Part shown: piece by piece, positions 9,873 to 23,800 of the stretch | How positions within the stretch are numbered: the first letter of the stretch is position 1 | How the letters are laid out: the number at the start of each line of letters is the position of its first letter | NCBI RefSeq assembly: GCF_000499845.2 | Contig: NC_023749.2 | Coordinates: 45,454,108 to 45,518,107 of the forward strand | DNA: 64,000 nt | From: Phaseolus vulgaris | Lineage: Eukaryota > Streptophyta > Magnoliopsida > Fabales > Fabaceae | Reading direction: 5' to 3' | Notes under the pieces: model-generated | The model's input: the letters and a program-made list of their open reading frames with translations, nothing else | The model's database searches: none | Told to the model about the DNA's origin: nothing | Translations under genes and position numbers: made by a program

Positions 9873-12800
9873 ATGGCCAACAGCAATCTTCCTCGAAGAA
9901 TCATCAAGGTTCGCATCCATTTGCTCGCTGATATCCCAATTTTAATTTCAGTTTCAGTTTCTCTAATCGATTCATTCGGTGGCTGATAAAACGAAAGAAA
10001 CTCGAATTGCAATCATGATTTTTCTGCTTCTTCCATGCCCTTTGCTATCGTGTGTGAATTCCCGAATTTTCCCCTCTTGCATAAATTCAGTGGTGAATGA
10101 ATTTTTTTTGAAAAGCACATGAAATTGAAACGTCTTTGGAGCTAAATATTGGGGATTCAACTACCCTTTTGCTTTTTATATTCGTTGGAAATGAACCGTG
10201 TTTCTGGGGTTTTAAATTTTTATATTTGAATTTCGATCTATGTAAATGTTTCAAACGTTTTCTTTTTCTTTATTTCAACAGGAAACTCAGCGTTTGCTCA
10301 GTGAGCCAGGTAACTGATTATTCGAAATCTTCCCCCTTTTTTTATTTTATATTAAAATTTTGTTCTCAGTTTATTGTAGTGCTATATAAGCTCGTTCGTC
10401 CTTAGTTGAATTGGTAGTACTTATGTAGTTATTTAGCTTAATTTAGTGTCTTAGATATATTGAATAATATTACCTTGGTAATTTAATGATCTATATAATT
10501 ATTCAACGGTCGTGATGTTTTATGCTTTTGTTTTCATTCTGCTGATTACTTGGTTTTACCAGTTTCTGATATTATTATGATCTGCTGATGCAGCTCCTGG
10601 AATTAGCGCTTCCCCTTCCGAAGACAATATGAGATATTTCAATGTGATGATCCTTGGGCCAACCCAGTCACCTTACGAAGGTAGTTTTGGGTTTGGCAGC
10701 ATAATTTTTCTACCTTCGAATACTTCCAATTTATATTGTTTTAAACTACATACTAGTAACGTGGGAAAAAATTCCTCTAGATTGGGTATGTTTTTTTTAG
10801 AATTAGGAAGTATCTGGAGAATTCATGTAAGCAATTGTGTTCTACAGTTTCTGGGAATGACTTTTTGCCATAGAAATATCGTTCTATTATTTTTATTTTT
10901 CAGTCCATGGAGTTTGCCTTAGTATGCGTTTGGTGAGTGTTTCCAAAGTTTGTTTTAGATGATTTTATAAAACTGATTTGGTTGAAATGAATATGAAGCA
11001 AAGTGATCTGAAAAGTGAATATATGTTGAATTGGTGTGTTTTCTCTAATACTCCAACTTATTGTTGCTTCTGTTAACATTCTTCACCTAACTTGTTTCAG
11101 ATTAAAAGTTAGGCAATTATGATTTGAAACATTCAATCATGTACAGAGATGGGTTTTGGTTTGCAAAATGCAAAATGCAAAACCAAACAAGCTATTATTC
11201 TACTTGCCAAAAACATAACAAACTATTACTCTAGTTATAGCCTATTTGCCAAGTCAAACAGATTACTGTTAATCAACTTGTGGTCTACATGCTGAACCAG
11301 CCAATCAAACTATTCCTGTGGTTCTGGCCACAAACTATTATTCTACCTGTGGTATACTTGCAAAACCAAACAAACTATTACTCTATTTGTGGGCTACTCT
11401 CTGGTAGTTCTTTTGTGTGTACTGTTCGTGATATGGGACGAAATATGAAATTGCAAGGTCTCTGGGCAGCATTTTGCTTATACAACTTTATTAGTTAAAT
11501 TGGGAGTTTGATAACCAAGCTTTCCACTTACAAGCTGGGTTTTAGGAAAGGGTCTCTTCTCTCATGTACTCGTGGTGATTTGTTTTCAATTTGGAATATT
11601 TACTTGCATTCCTTTTGAAGTTGTTAGTATAGATTTAAACATTGTAGAATACGAGTTGAGGAATTGTTTCTTTATACTTGCATCTCTTTATTAATTTAAA
11701 TTCTTTCCGTGGTTATCTAGCAACAAGTTTTATTTTAGAACCTTTGAGTTTTAAGGGTATAATCACTTATTCATATTTATTCTTGTTTATTCCATGTTAT
11801 TATGCTTGACTATATTTACAGGATCTTGAAATTTTGAAATGTTTCCTGCCAAAATAATATAATATAAAAAGGAAAGGATCATTGTAGTTTACTTGTGAGG
11901 ATGGGGGGTTTTCTTTTAATAGCTTAGATTCTGATTATGGTTAGTTTTATTTGCATCCAAAGCTGTCAAGATTGCAATCTAAATTGTAAGCTTGCACGAT
12001 CTTACAATCTTGCTACCCTTCTCCTAGCTGAGTCCTCCATAAGATCACTCCTGGGTGGGATCATAGTGGGACTGAAGTGTGATCAGAGCAGAATTGTGGA
12101 ATCATGTTATTTTGCTGATAATGTAATGTGGGTATTCTGAGTCGGGTTGCATAACCTGATTCACCCAAACCCAGTTTCTTAACCCTATCCCATTTTCTAA
12201 TTACATCTCAGTCTCACAGTCTCTCTGCCCTCTCCAACCTCTTTTATTACTTCAATCAAAACCCTTATCACAGCTCTGCAATTTCCAACTTCAACTTGGA
12301 GCTCTGCCTTCTCTTCTTTCATTGCAGTTTGCTCAAAACCCTTTCTATTCTTTGCACTCTGTTTTGTTCTCTATCAAGGGGTGATTTTACCTCTATTCTG
12401 TTTTTATCAAACCAAGGCTCTTTATTATGTTCTGTTCAGCCAAGGCCTCTCTCTCTCTCTTTATCCTCTTTCTTTCCTTTTCTCCTCCCCTCCCGAAAAC
12501 TTGTGTTGGGTTCTTCTGGCCTTTCTTTGAGATATCTTCTCTGCTGTCTTTTATTGTATTCCTTGATTTCTATGTTATATTCACTATCTTCTGCCCTCTG
12601 CCAATCCCAAGTAGGATGTTAATGTTCACAACATTGTTTGCAACATTGAAGTAAAGCAGTAGTTTTTTTTTTTTTTTTTGTAGATCAAATGCTAGTTACT
12701 TCTTTCTTGATCCTAATCCTGCATTTGGGAATAATGGATTGTTATTGCCTTATTTACTTTTAATATCTCTGATGACAATGATATTTATAATTCTGTTATT

Positions 12801-14778
12801 TTCTTAAATATGTCCTTCAAGTTCTTACTGACTTGCATGTTTTATTGTTTGTATTACTAGGAGGAGTATTTAAGTTAGAACTATTTTTGCCAGAAGAATA
12901 TCCGATGGCTGCTCCGAAGGTATTTATTTAATATTATTCTTTTCAATTGCATCTTGGTATTCCTTTGGTGTTATGTTTCTGCTGAATTCCTGTACACCAA
13001 AATGAACGAAACTAAATTATGAAGTCTTAGCTGTATAACTGATCATAGCTGTATAACTGATCATAGCTGTATAACTGATCATAGTTTAAGATGTTTAGTT
13101 TATTGCAATAAGATTCATAAGAATGTTGGAAGAACCATACCACAAAAGCTAGCCATTGTAGGTGGAGAGCCGGATAAAACCCACATTTGAATAAACTTAT
13201 ATTGTGGAACTCAAGTTCAACACCTCGTAATAGCTCCTAAAATTCATCATGCTCCACAGTCAAGTGCAGATGTAGTCTGGTTGTGCAGAAAGCTGGCATC
13301 ACTACCTGCGCCACCAGTTTGCTATTAAGCAACATCGTAGAAAGGTTTTATACCATTTGATTATGAACCCCACACTAGAATGCCATGCTTCCAAGGTTGG
13401 GACTAAACTCCTATACCTTGCAATTGTGTAACAAACTGTGTTTTGGTTTTGGTATTTAGAGATCTAGTAGAATAGGTTTTAACAGGCTTGTGCTCTATTC
13501 TGTATTTTCCTTCACACCTTCCCTTATTGACACTGGAACTTATATTAATATCATAATGTCCTTTTTATTTCCTTTAACTTCAAATCTTTCCTCTTGTAAG
13601 TTTTGGTGTCATATTTTTGGAGCTTTCCTTTGTGGTCTGAGATATGGTAGGAAGTAGTATACGTACAGCTCTTATGTTTATTTGTTGCATGGTGGTTCTC
13701 TTGAGTGCCTTTTCGTCCCCTGTCCAGTGTCCTCTTATTTTTTTGCTTTTGATACCATTATGGTTTTAAACGCACATTACTTTTCACAGGTTCGGTTTCT
13801 AACAAAAATATATCATCCAAACATTGATAAGGTGCATTTTACTTTTCCTAAATTCTCTTTTCTTTTACTGTAGTGTTATTTTTCTCACAAATTCTTGTTA
13901 ATTTAGCTTGGCAGAATATGTCTTGATATTCTGAAAGATAAGTGGAGTCCTGCTCTTCAGATTCGTACTGTTCTATTAAGGTATTGTTATCTTTTAGGCT
14001 ATTCTTAGATGGTAGTTTATCCTGAAGAGCGACAGGCCTAGTATTAGTTGGTTCAATAAAAGTTTAATTTATTTCCTAAAACATGTGATCATGCATATGT
14101 AGAAAAATACTGATGCATACTAATTTGCAAACCTGGAAAACCCATATATTAAATCACTCGGCTGGTATGGAAGAATAATTTGTTGTTTTTATTTTGGTAA
14201 AACTTTTGTTGTGAAAATAAAATAATTGTCTGTGCTCGTCATACTTTTGAATCTGAGAAAGTGTTTTCTATTTTTATTTTATTCTCTGTTTTCAAAAGTT
14301 TGTATAAAAACAATAAAAAACAACTTTTACTTTTAATTTTTTTGTTTTCATTTTTCCTGTATGAAGAATGTTTAGGAGACAGGAAACAGTAGAAATAGTA
14401 AATGTTGTGGGGTGGTTGGCTCTTGTCATGACAAAGTAGAAAGCCACACAGCAAGAATGTTGTGGGGGCAAGTCAATGTAAACTATTTTATTAATCTGCT
14501 ATTAGTTGGAAAGAGTAATAATATGAGGCTGTTGGCATTTCCAGCATTCAAGCTCTATTGAGCGCACCAAACCCAGATGATCCACTTTCTGAAAACATTG
14601 CCAAGCATTGGAAATCTAGTGAGGTCGAAGCTGTTGAAACAGGTATATTTTTTGTGATTTATAAAGAATTAGCTGATAATGATGAATTCAATTCGTACTA
14701 CTTCCATGTTCTCATTAAAATGTGGCATTGAACTCTGCAGCGAAGGAATGGACCCGATTATATGCTAGTGACGCCTGA
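9873..14778 (+). CDS. UBC36: ubiquitin-conjugating enzyme E2, UBC13 type (UBC35/UBC36 class), 153 aa
   Basis: Exons: 9873-9908, 10282-10309, 10594-10680, 12861-12919, 13790-13831, 13907-13980, 14545-14642, 14741-14778; all introns are GT-AG and the 462 nt close on TGA. The protein starts [20 protein letters not shown] and ends LYASDA. The E2 fold is complete: P-x-E-Y-P at about 63-66, HPN at 79-81, catalytic Cys89 in G-R-I-C-L-D, and W-S-P-A-L-Q after it. Members of this family pair with a UEV partner to build Lys63-linked ubiquitin chains in DNA-damage tolerance, root-hair and iron responses and immunity, in cytosol and nucleus. Near identity over the whole length to the Arabidopsis pair leaves little doubt about the class; UBC35 versus UBC36 cannot be decided. 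The third intron is long (2180 bp) and holds repeat-like sequence. Confidence 0.96.
10681..12860 (+). other. long third intron of the UBC gene
   Basis: Holds no convincing frame. About 11160-11400 has four or five diverged copies of an AACAAACTATTACTCTA-like word. About 12150-12620 is pyrimidine-rich, and 12661-12679 is a poly-T run. Confidence 0.6.
13029..13082 (+). repeat. 18-bp perfect tandem triplet in the fourth UBC intron
   Basis: AGCTGTATAACTGATCAT is repeated three times without mismatch (13029-13046, 13047-13064, 13065-13082). Confidence 0.95.
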
Positions 14779-15420
14779 TGATAAGGTTCAAGTATGGCTC
14801 CATAATAACAATTGTAACCATCATTTTATACTGGAAATCTAGAGGATCTATGAATTGTTGGAGTCAATATCCCTTGCAGCTTCCAGTTACCTGTTAATTT
14901 CTTCTCTTGGGAGCTGCTATATCTTGAAACTTGTATGAATAGATGTGTTTATCTTTTACCTATCTAACAATTTAGAACGTGCGTCAATCATCGGCTGTGA
15001 AGTAATTTGTTATTCTCAACATCAGAGGCCAAAATTTGCGATTTAGTTTCTGTTCTGTTTATCTCAATGAACCATGTCAAGATTTTGTTGAGTTAGTAAC
15101 CAATAGGATTGGTTCTGAAGTGTAGTCATTTGTGTCCTGAGTGTGAATAATTATTACCAGTGGCCACGAAGTCTGAATTTTGAGGGTTAAAGATCTGAAC
15201 ACGGGAACCAGTAATCGGGACCAGTGGGCAAATCATGTTGAATGGGAACATCTTGAGCTGAATTTTCCAAAGGGTTTTGCAAAAATATTCTGGTGTGATG
15301 TATTTTTTAACAATAACATTTGGGTTGGTAACGAATGTCATGATGCAGCATGGTTGATGGATAAATGTATATCGTCGAAAGTATGTATAGAAAAATGTTA
15401 GTAGATGTCATATCTTTAAA
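14779..15420 (+). other. UBC 3' untranslated region and downstream flank
   Basis: Follows the stop directly. No second gene is visible. The transcript end cannot be placed from the sequence alone. A 73-codon frame here (15180-15401) has no recognisable motif. Confidence 0.4.
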
Positions 15421-17330
15421 TGAATCCCAGAACTTTGAGATATTAGTTTTGTTTTTGGCCAATAGAATATTATGGGTTTACAAAAAACATTAAGAAAGAT
15501 TTGGGTTGATATCATTGTTACATACACCTAAAGCTGTATAGGGAGAGTTATATCACGCTGCAACGCTTATCCTTTGTTGTTACTGCCTCTGTAACCAAAG
15601 TGTAACACAAGTTTTAGAGAGTTGAGTTTCGTAAGTATACTGTTAGGGTACTTGATTATGTAAATGGGAAGGACTTTTCATGAGAGATGATGAGATCAAA
15701 TTCATTTGTGATCTTTTGCATCAAAAGAAACGAGTCTCCAATTGTCCCATGAGATGTCACAAGTGGAAGGGTATATTTAGATAAGTTTCTTCAGATAAAG
15801 TTAGTTTATGTATGAGTTAAAACTTATAAATTCCGATAATTTATGAGCAATTTTATACAAGTTAGTTTATGAATAATTTTTTATGTATTTCTTAATATAG
15901 GATTTATAAAGAAATTTATCTAAACCTGTTTATCATCACTATCTAGTATCTTTAAATAGTATATATTTGGGATTTCCAAAGATAGAAAGTGGATTTGGAA
16001 TAGGCCTAGTTGATAACACTTTCATAAATAAGCATGTGGTTTGTGTTCAAATAAGATCTTCCAAACATGGATTTATAAACTAGTAAAGGGTGTACTGGTT
16101 TTTTAGGTCTTTTACTGATACCGTTATCTGTATCTCTTAAAAGTCTCATAAATGCAAACGTAAAAAGCAACATGCAAGCTTTAGAAGACAATAGTTGTGG
16201 TGGTCCAAAGAGGTAGATGATGTAAGAAACAAAGGATGAGAGAAGACAAGAATGATGCACATGACTTCAAGCAATGGAGAGATTTTGAAGCAATTGTTGG
16301 ATTTGTCTTTCCCTATATGGGATGAAGGTACCTAAAGGTTATGCTAACGGTTACTAGTTTAAAGCTGTTTACCCTTTTCCACTTCCTTAATGACTGGTAA
16401 GAGAAAAGGGTAAAAAAATGATGATGTGCAAAGTACAAAAAGATAATGACAGACACAGAAGATATAAATAAGAATATATTCTTTTACCAAGTTATTGATT
16501 CGAATCATCATCGTTTTGTTCCTTCACTGACTTAGATAAATGGGTTAGTTTTTTTGTTTTCCCAATTATATCTCATTGTTTAGGCAAAAGTTTAAGCAGT
16601 AACAAATTAACATCATCAACCAACTTAGAATTCGATTTTCTTAAAAAAAGTTTCAAGTTCGAGCTTTATAAATAAAAAATTAATCAAAAGGAGTAACATA
16701 TTAAATATAAATAATCAAAATTTATTATAAAGATTAATTATGAGCAAAATCAATATTACTTCCTACAATGATGAACTGACATAACAGAATATAGTGATTA
16801 AACCAATAGCGTGATCTTGAATGAATGGAGAGTGATATGATGCATGCATGTAAAAGATAGAACGAGAAAATGATTTCAATAAAGAATCAAGTAATAGGGG
16901 ACTTTTATTCAAAATCAAATGTGTTAGTAATATATTCTGTGTTCTGACATTCTAACCAAACATTTCGCATTGGTCTTCTCCTAAATAAAAATATATTTAG
17001 ACAATTTTTTTTTTCTAAATATTTATAAGAAAAATTTAAATTAATTAGTAAAAGTTCTTTCATACTTACAACAACTAGTATTTTTTTATTTAAAAAAATT
17101 GTAAAATTTTCTTATATAGGTTTTAAAACTTTATTTTATTTTTTGTAAAACTTTCTTTATAGTTTAAAAATTATGTCATCAATATAAATTTATACAATAA
17201 AAGAACAGTCTTTGGATTTTTAAATAAACAAGATTCAATCAACTTATTTTATAAATAAGGATGGAGAAGAACTTGTTAAAGAAAGAGAAGAAAAGAAAAA
17301 ACAATAAATAAAAGAAGCATGACAAAAACT
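15421..17330. other. intergenic, nothing recognised
   Basis: AT-rich with scattered stops in all frames. No terminal repeats, RNA gene or protein homology seen. Confidence 0.5.
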
Positions 17331-18230
17331 AATAAAAGAAGGAGATTCCATGAAGGCTCACAAGAGGAAGATCTCAAGCTTTAGACGAGAAGACTAGATT
17401 ACTTGTATTTGAGTAATTATTAGTTTTTAGAAAAACTTAAGAGAGACTAGTACTTGATGGTTAGAACTTGAGGAACCATTGTAAAGAATGTAAAGAAAAA
17501 GTATCTTTTGAAGCTCCTAAACTAGCACATGATACTCACCTGAGTTTATGGTTGAGTTGGAATCTTCCATTTGACTCTTTTAGGATTTCAAGACACATTT
17601 GTGATCATTGAGACTTCTAAGGTGGCGCTACATGTGCATCTTCTCTAAGTAACCATTGTTTTTCTTATGTCATCGTTATATCTTCATGTATTTGAGGAAC
17701 TATCCACATGCATTCCATAATTTAAAGAGATTATCATGTGTGTTAATCTTAGTTAAGTGAAGTTAACTCTTGATTAGCAAAAGTTTAACACCCTATAGTT
17801 TTGATTTAGTACTTAAACCAAGAAAGCATGAAGTTACATATGTTAAGACATCATCTATTAGAGATAGGAAATTGTTGATTAACAAGTCTGTAGGAGAAGG
17901 AAGAATGAATGAAAATAATATTAGGCAGACATTTGACTTCATCTGATAAGCATTGTTGAGTGTCAAAGAAAATGATCATTACAAAGATAAACTAAAATGT
18001 CTGATAAAGAAGTAAGAGAACATTAGATAATACACAAAGTCAAGACATCAAGCCAAACATAAGATTAAAGAATATTCCTGAAATTCGAGTCTATTTTTTT
18101 TTTTTAGAGATTGTCTTCTACATCTATCCTCAATAAGACTCACCTCAAACATGAATATTCAAATGTTTCTTGAGACCTGAGCTAAAGTTACAAGGACTAA
18201 CAACTCTCCTTTTAGATAATTTCTAATTTT
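17330..18230 (+). repeat. decayed LTR-like sequence
   Basis: About 17350-17760 resembles 41160-41560 (CACAAGAGGAAGA start, CATGTGT words, AGTTAAGTGAAGTTAACT-type end). About 17790-18195 resembles 33460-33815 (CACCC..AGTTTTGATT start, GAG/ACGAGCTAAAGTT end). Together this suggests one old LTR family. No boundaries or coding part seen. Confidence 0.45.
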
Positions 18231-18950
18231 ATTAACTTCTAATGTTCTGGTTATTGCTTTATTTAGATGTTCTAATTCTTTATAAGTTCTTCAATTTTTA
18301 AGTCAAACTCACTTTTTAATTTTAATGCATCTAATTTATTTATTTTACATTAAATAACTTATGTTTTAGTTTTACAGGAGATTTTAAACTACTATGACCT
18401 ATATTTGATCTAATAAAGTTTTTATAATCTTATTATTTTTAGTTCCTATATAAGTGTATTCTACTATATACACTTTGTCATGGTTTCAAAACTAGAAATT
18501 GTGTTGTTTATATACTTCACTTTTTTAATTTTTGGTATTGACCCAATATTTAAAGTATTTTTTATATTAGTTGTAATTTTATTTTTTTAATCTAGAGATC
18601 GAAGTTTCTTTTTTAGGCTGTTTATATTTGTTTCTCATTCCTAAATTTTTTAAGACTCTATTCTAGTTAATTATCTAGTTTCCAATGTTATGGGACTACT
18701 CTGACCAACGAATTTACTACTTTTATTTATTTATTTTACTAGCTAGACTAAAACTGACTAATTGTATAAACACCTTTGAGTAGTGTAGAACCTTTGAAAG
18801 AAGAATAACCAAATCCTAGTTACCTTAAGGAATTTAGATCAAGATACCTTAATGCTTTTTTCTTTTAGTTTTTTAATGACTTTGGTTATTTCTATCGCTG
18901 GATTAGGACTATGATTGTTACTTATTTTTATTGGTGTAAATTATGAGGCT
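18231..18950. other. AT-rich intergenic
   Basis: No frame, repeat boundary or RNA gene seen. Confidence 0.4.
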
Positions 18951-19415
18951 TGGATACTTTTTTTAAATAGTGTGTCTGTGTCGGACACAGGACACCAACA
19001 CTTGTAAGACACATATTGGTGAAATGTCTAATTCAAAATATATTTGTTGGATTTCTGACAATTTTACACGGTTCTAACACAATTTTAAAAAAGAAAAATA
19101 CATTAATTTTTTAAAATCTCAAATTTATTATATAAATTTTTATTATGATTATAAAAATAAGAAACAAATCATTTTGAACCAATCATGAAAAATATATTTA
19201 TGCTCTAAAAAAAATCTGAAACATCCTTGTACATATAAATCTTTATTTTCAATTTATATAATTCATAATTATATAATATATAAATCAGTGTCTCAAATCT
19301 ATGTCTCCGTATTTTACATTTTAGAGATCATACATATTTTCGTATTCGTGTTCATGTTATATTTTCGTATTCATGTTCGTGTCGTATCATTGTTCGTGTC
19401 TGTGGTACATAAGGT
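18951..19415. repeat. dispersed repeat with GTGTCGGACAC-type left end
   Basis: Left side has the dyad GTGTCTGTGTC/GGACACAGGACAC (about 18972-18995). The right side is a degenerate run of TCGTATTCGTGTTCATG words (about 19335-19405). This layout matches a non-coding repeat seen widely in plant genomes; I cannot name its class. Confidence 0.45.
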
Positions 19416-20780
19416 AATCATGAATTCAAATTCTAATGAAAAATTGGAATTGTTTATTTTAACGAAATATTGTTGATTAGGTTGGTTATTTATGGTCTAT
19501 TCTATATTATAAAATTCTTAATTAGTTGCTAATTGTATCATTTGCTTGTCTTGTGTGGTTGATGGTGAGTTTATCTTAGATTTATTTTAGTTCCAAAAAA
19601 TAATTATTTAAGCAATTAGAACAAGAAAGTATGACAACTTTATAATCAAATGTTATGAAGAGATTCAAATGTTGTACATCAAGAAAAGAAAGCTCTATTG
19701 TCACTCATTCTAAGTTAAAATTAAAAAAAAATATTTTTTGCAAAAAATACTTGTATTCTCCTTTGTAAATGTCACATTAAATAACAGGAATTCTTAAGGT
19801 TTAATAGAAAATAATTTTCTTCATTCACACAATCAGAAACTCAGATATTTAAATGAAAATAGTAATATATATTAAAATATAATTATTGAGATAGTATCTG
19901 AATCATCCTATTTCATTATATGATTCTAATTAACGGACTCTGAATTCAGAAAACATGTTTGCATATATCTATATCTATTCCTAAACACTTCTAAGAAAAA
20001 GAATAACAAAAGATAAAATATTTTTTTTCATTGATAAAGAGGATTATTTTATTTGGTGTACACAATTCTTACCATTTTACTCTTTAACCCTTTTTTTAAA
20101 ACTAAAATAACTACTTGTATAAAAAAAAACTACCTATAAAATGAGAAAAAATTACCTAAAAAACTATAAAAAGTATTCATATTTATTTTTAATTGGACAA
20201 TTTTACCTTTTAATAAATAAAAAATAATTTATGTAAAATAAATAATTGAATAAATTTTCTTAAAAATAATGACTATAAATTTTTTAATATTATTTTTACA
20301 AAATTATATTATTTTTAATTAATTATTCATAAAAATTATAAAATTATATATTTTTAATCTAATAAAAATGTGAATACTAGTAAACTATAATGAACTTTTT
20401 ACACACAATCTAAAAGACAGATTTTAAAGAGGGAAAACAAATTAGTTAATTTTACCTTTTAGGGTTTACACATAAACTAATTTTAACTCTTAGGGAAACA
20501 TGATATTTGGCATCTTAAGCACCCCATTATGTAAAATGCTAAAATGTTAAGTGTACCAAAGAAAAAGAAAAGAGCTGGTTGAAATAAGTGAAACAGAAGC
20601 AGTTTATATAAGAACACTAGTAATGAAAACATAATTTGGTATTGGAACATAACAATGAGTTGCATAGGTACATGCATTGACTCATTGTGTAGTAGCTATC
20701 TCTTTGTAGTATCTTGTAATGGAAACATGGATACAGTGGGGGGAGGGAACACCCTTTTGGTGCATGCACCTAAACTCGTT
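19416..20780. other. AT-rich intergenic and PEPC downstream flank
   Basis: No frames with recognisable products. The part nearest 20840 is likely the 3' untranslated region of the PEPC gene. Confidence 0.45.
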
Positions 20781-20839
20781 ATTTCTGATAAGAAAACAGA
20801 AAATTGAAGAGGAACAAAAAAGAAGACAGAAACTGAAGT

Positions 20840-23800
20840 TTAACCAGTGTTTTGCAGACCAGCAGCAATACCCTTCATGGTGAGAATGAGAGTGTCTTCC
20901 AAACCAGGGGCATACTCACTTGTTGGGTTAAGTGTTATGAGTTCATCAGCAGGTTTGCTTATCTCTATAGACTCTTTGGAGATGTGAGGACGCAGCTTCA
21001 CGTTGTAGTTTGGATCACGGATGCGTTTCAATGTGTATGCTTGGCACACATTTAGGGTGGTGATATAAGAATCACGCAACCTAAGTCTTTGCTTCAAGTG
21101 TGGATCTCCTTCAAGAAGGTCCTTATGGCCAGCCACCTACCAACACACAACAGGGAACATCAGTTTCTGGGAGAATAACTAATCATACCATCTCATTCAT
21201 AGGATATATATATGGTTCAATCTTCAAGGATGAACACCTCTTGCATATGGTGTTATGAGTTCATGTAGTAATTTAAGGACAAAACTTATATGCAGTTTCA
21301 CAGGTTGTCTGCATGTCGTTCTTAAGGTTCTTACTGTCTGATTTGTGTTTGCTGTTTTTGTTGTGATTATGAAGTAACCTTTTCCCCTTCATTTTTGTTT
21401 AATCTGTATTTTGCCAAATTTTGATCCGCATTTATAGGTTAACAATATGAAACTACAATTCTTATTAAAGAATAAGAAAGCATTGTCCAAAATAGATTAA
21501 AACTTATATGCAGTTTCCTAGATATTTTCAGTGTTGTTTTCCATTAGAATTGAAATTTCATCTAAAAATAGTGATGTGTGTATCCCTCCCATCAACCCAA
21601 ACCTATACTAAGTTATTCATTGAAGGATGTTTTTGTAAGGTAAATAAAAGAGAGGGTTTCAAGCATAATTGGGATGTTAATGTAGTTTGTGATAGAAAAT
21701 ATTACTTTTTCATGTAATGCGGATCTGGATGTCAGCCTAACTGGCTAACTGAGATGTCAGATTTCATGGTAAAAGTAGCATTACCTGAAGGAGGAGTGCC
21801 TTGGTTTCTTCATACTTGGTCCTTAACTGCTCCCCAAATGCCCACAGATCCTCTGAAACAAGGAGCTTGTCATACAGAGCAGCAATCCCTGGGTCTCCTT
21901 TGGCAAACACCATTTCCACTAAATCAATAGTGACCCTAAAGAAAGGCCATTGATTGTACATCTCCTGCAGCACATGAATATTCCTGACATCCTTCTCAAT
22001 AACATGTTTGAATGCTGCCCCAAAACCTAGCCACACTGGAAGATGGAACCTTGTCTGGGTCCAGGCAAAGATCCAAGGTATAGCACGCAGTGTCTCAATG
22101 CCTCCACTTGGCCTCCTCTTTGCTGGTCGACTTCCTATGTTCATCCTTCCATACTCCAACTCAGGTGTAGCCTGCATTCCACAAGATTCACAGTGATTGT
22201 TAAAATTCAAATATCAGTTTACCTACAACAACCAAGGCTTTTTTCACTGTGGGGAAATCAGTTAGGCTGATCAAATGGTGCCATAGTGTTCAACTGTAAA
22301 TCATGTCTACAGATAAATCATCTCAATATATGGATCAAGTTCACTTCCTAGAGAGAAAATTGAAAGAAAACTAAGTGGTTTAATATTTCTGTTAGTCCTG
22401 CAAATGTGGCAACTTTGGTTTCAATTTCTGCAAAGAAAATGTGTTTAATTATGAGGACCAAAATCAGCAAAAACATTTTACTATCAATTGGGGTTACATT
22501 AGAGGACACGGATTTAAATTTACACGTTCTAAACATGATTTTCTTGAAATGGTCATTAGCATGACATGTCTAAAAGCTCGTTTGTAAGATGATACATCTG
22601 ACATGCTTCTAGACAAGCCTGAATTTATGAGAATAAAAATCAACAAAAACATTTTACAAACTATGTTAGCAAGAACAAGAAACATATTCAAATTAAACAA
22701 CATACCAGGCGGAAATACTCAACAAACCGAGGTTCTTTGAACACAATGGACCGGTATTCCTCAGTGGCAATGACAGCCATCTGATCCATCAAAGCCCTCC
22801 ATTCTGGTTTAGGTGAAATTGGAGGGCGCATTCCATGTTCTAGAGTAGCAGCAGTGAACCTCTGAAGTGTTCTGAAGCACAAATGCTGCTCCCCAAACGA
22901 TTGCTCAATAACTTCACCTTGCACAGTCACACGCAGTGATCCATGAATTGTATCTGGAGGCTGAGACAAAATAGCAAGATGAGTTGGACCACCTCCTCTT
23001 CCAACAGTCCCTCCTCGACCATGGAACATAGTTAGCTTCACACCATACTCCTTAGCCACCTTTATAAGATCCTCCTGAGCCTTATACAGCTGCCACGCAG
23101 CAGAAAACCTTCCAGCATCCTTGCCTGAATCAGAATACCCTATCATCACTTCTTGCTTCCCATTGATCCTGTTTATGTACCAGTCTATGGAGAACAACCG
23201 TGCCAGTGCAGCCGGCGCTGCTTCTAGATCATCCAGCTTCTCAAACAATGGCACAACTCTCAATGGGTGCTTGACATGGCACTCACGCTGCAGAAGCTCA
23301 ACTGCAAGCACATCAGATGGTGCTGTTGCCATTGAGATGATGTATGCTCCAAAATTGTCTGGAGGAAGCTCTGATATCACATGGAATGTGTCCAAAACAT
23401 CTCTGATTTCTTCGGTTTGGGGAAGGTCAGGGCCAAATAGGGGCCGTTTGCCACTCAATTCGGATAAAAGCCACTGCTGCCGTTTTTCCTCTGACCATTC
23501 CTGGTATGAACCTATTTCCAAGTGCTTGGTGATGGCGTCCAAGACATCCGTGTGACGGTCAGATTCTTGCCTTATGTCAAGCCTCACAAGGGATAGTCCG
23601 AAAGTAGAGACTTGCCTCAAGAAATCTAGCAGGCTTCCATCAGCAATTGCACGATCACCACAAGCACAGAGTGACCTGTAACAGAGTTCAAGGGGTTCCA
23701 AGAACTAGACAACAGTTTAACTTTGATTAGTCTCACAAAATGTAAATGACGTTAGATTTGGTTTAAGCATCTTTTTCCTGTCAGCAAATATACTGGTTTT

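Noticed and set aside
12296..12654. Two overlapping frames in the UBC third intron
   Set aside because: Pyrimidine-rich low-complexity translation between good splice sites.
23121..23555. 144-codon plus-strand frame
   Set aside because: Exact antisense of the large PEPC exon; high-GC coding sequence leaves open shadows.
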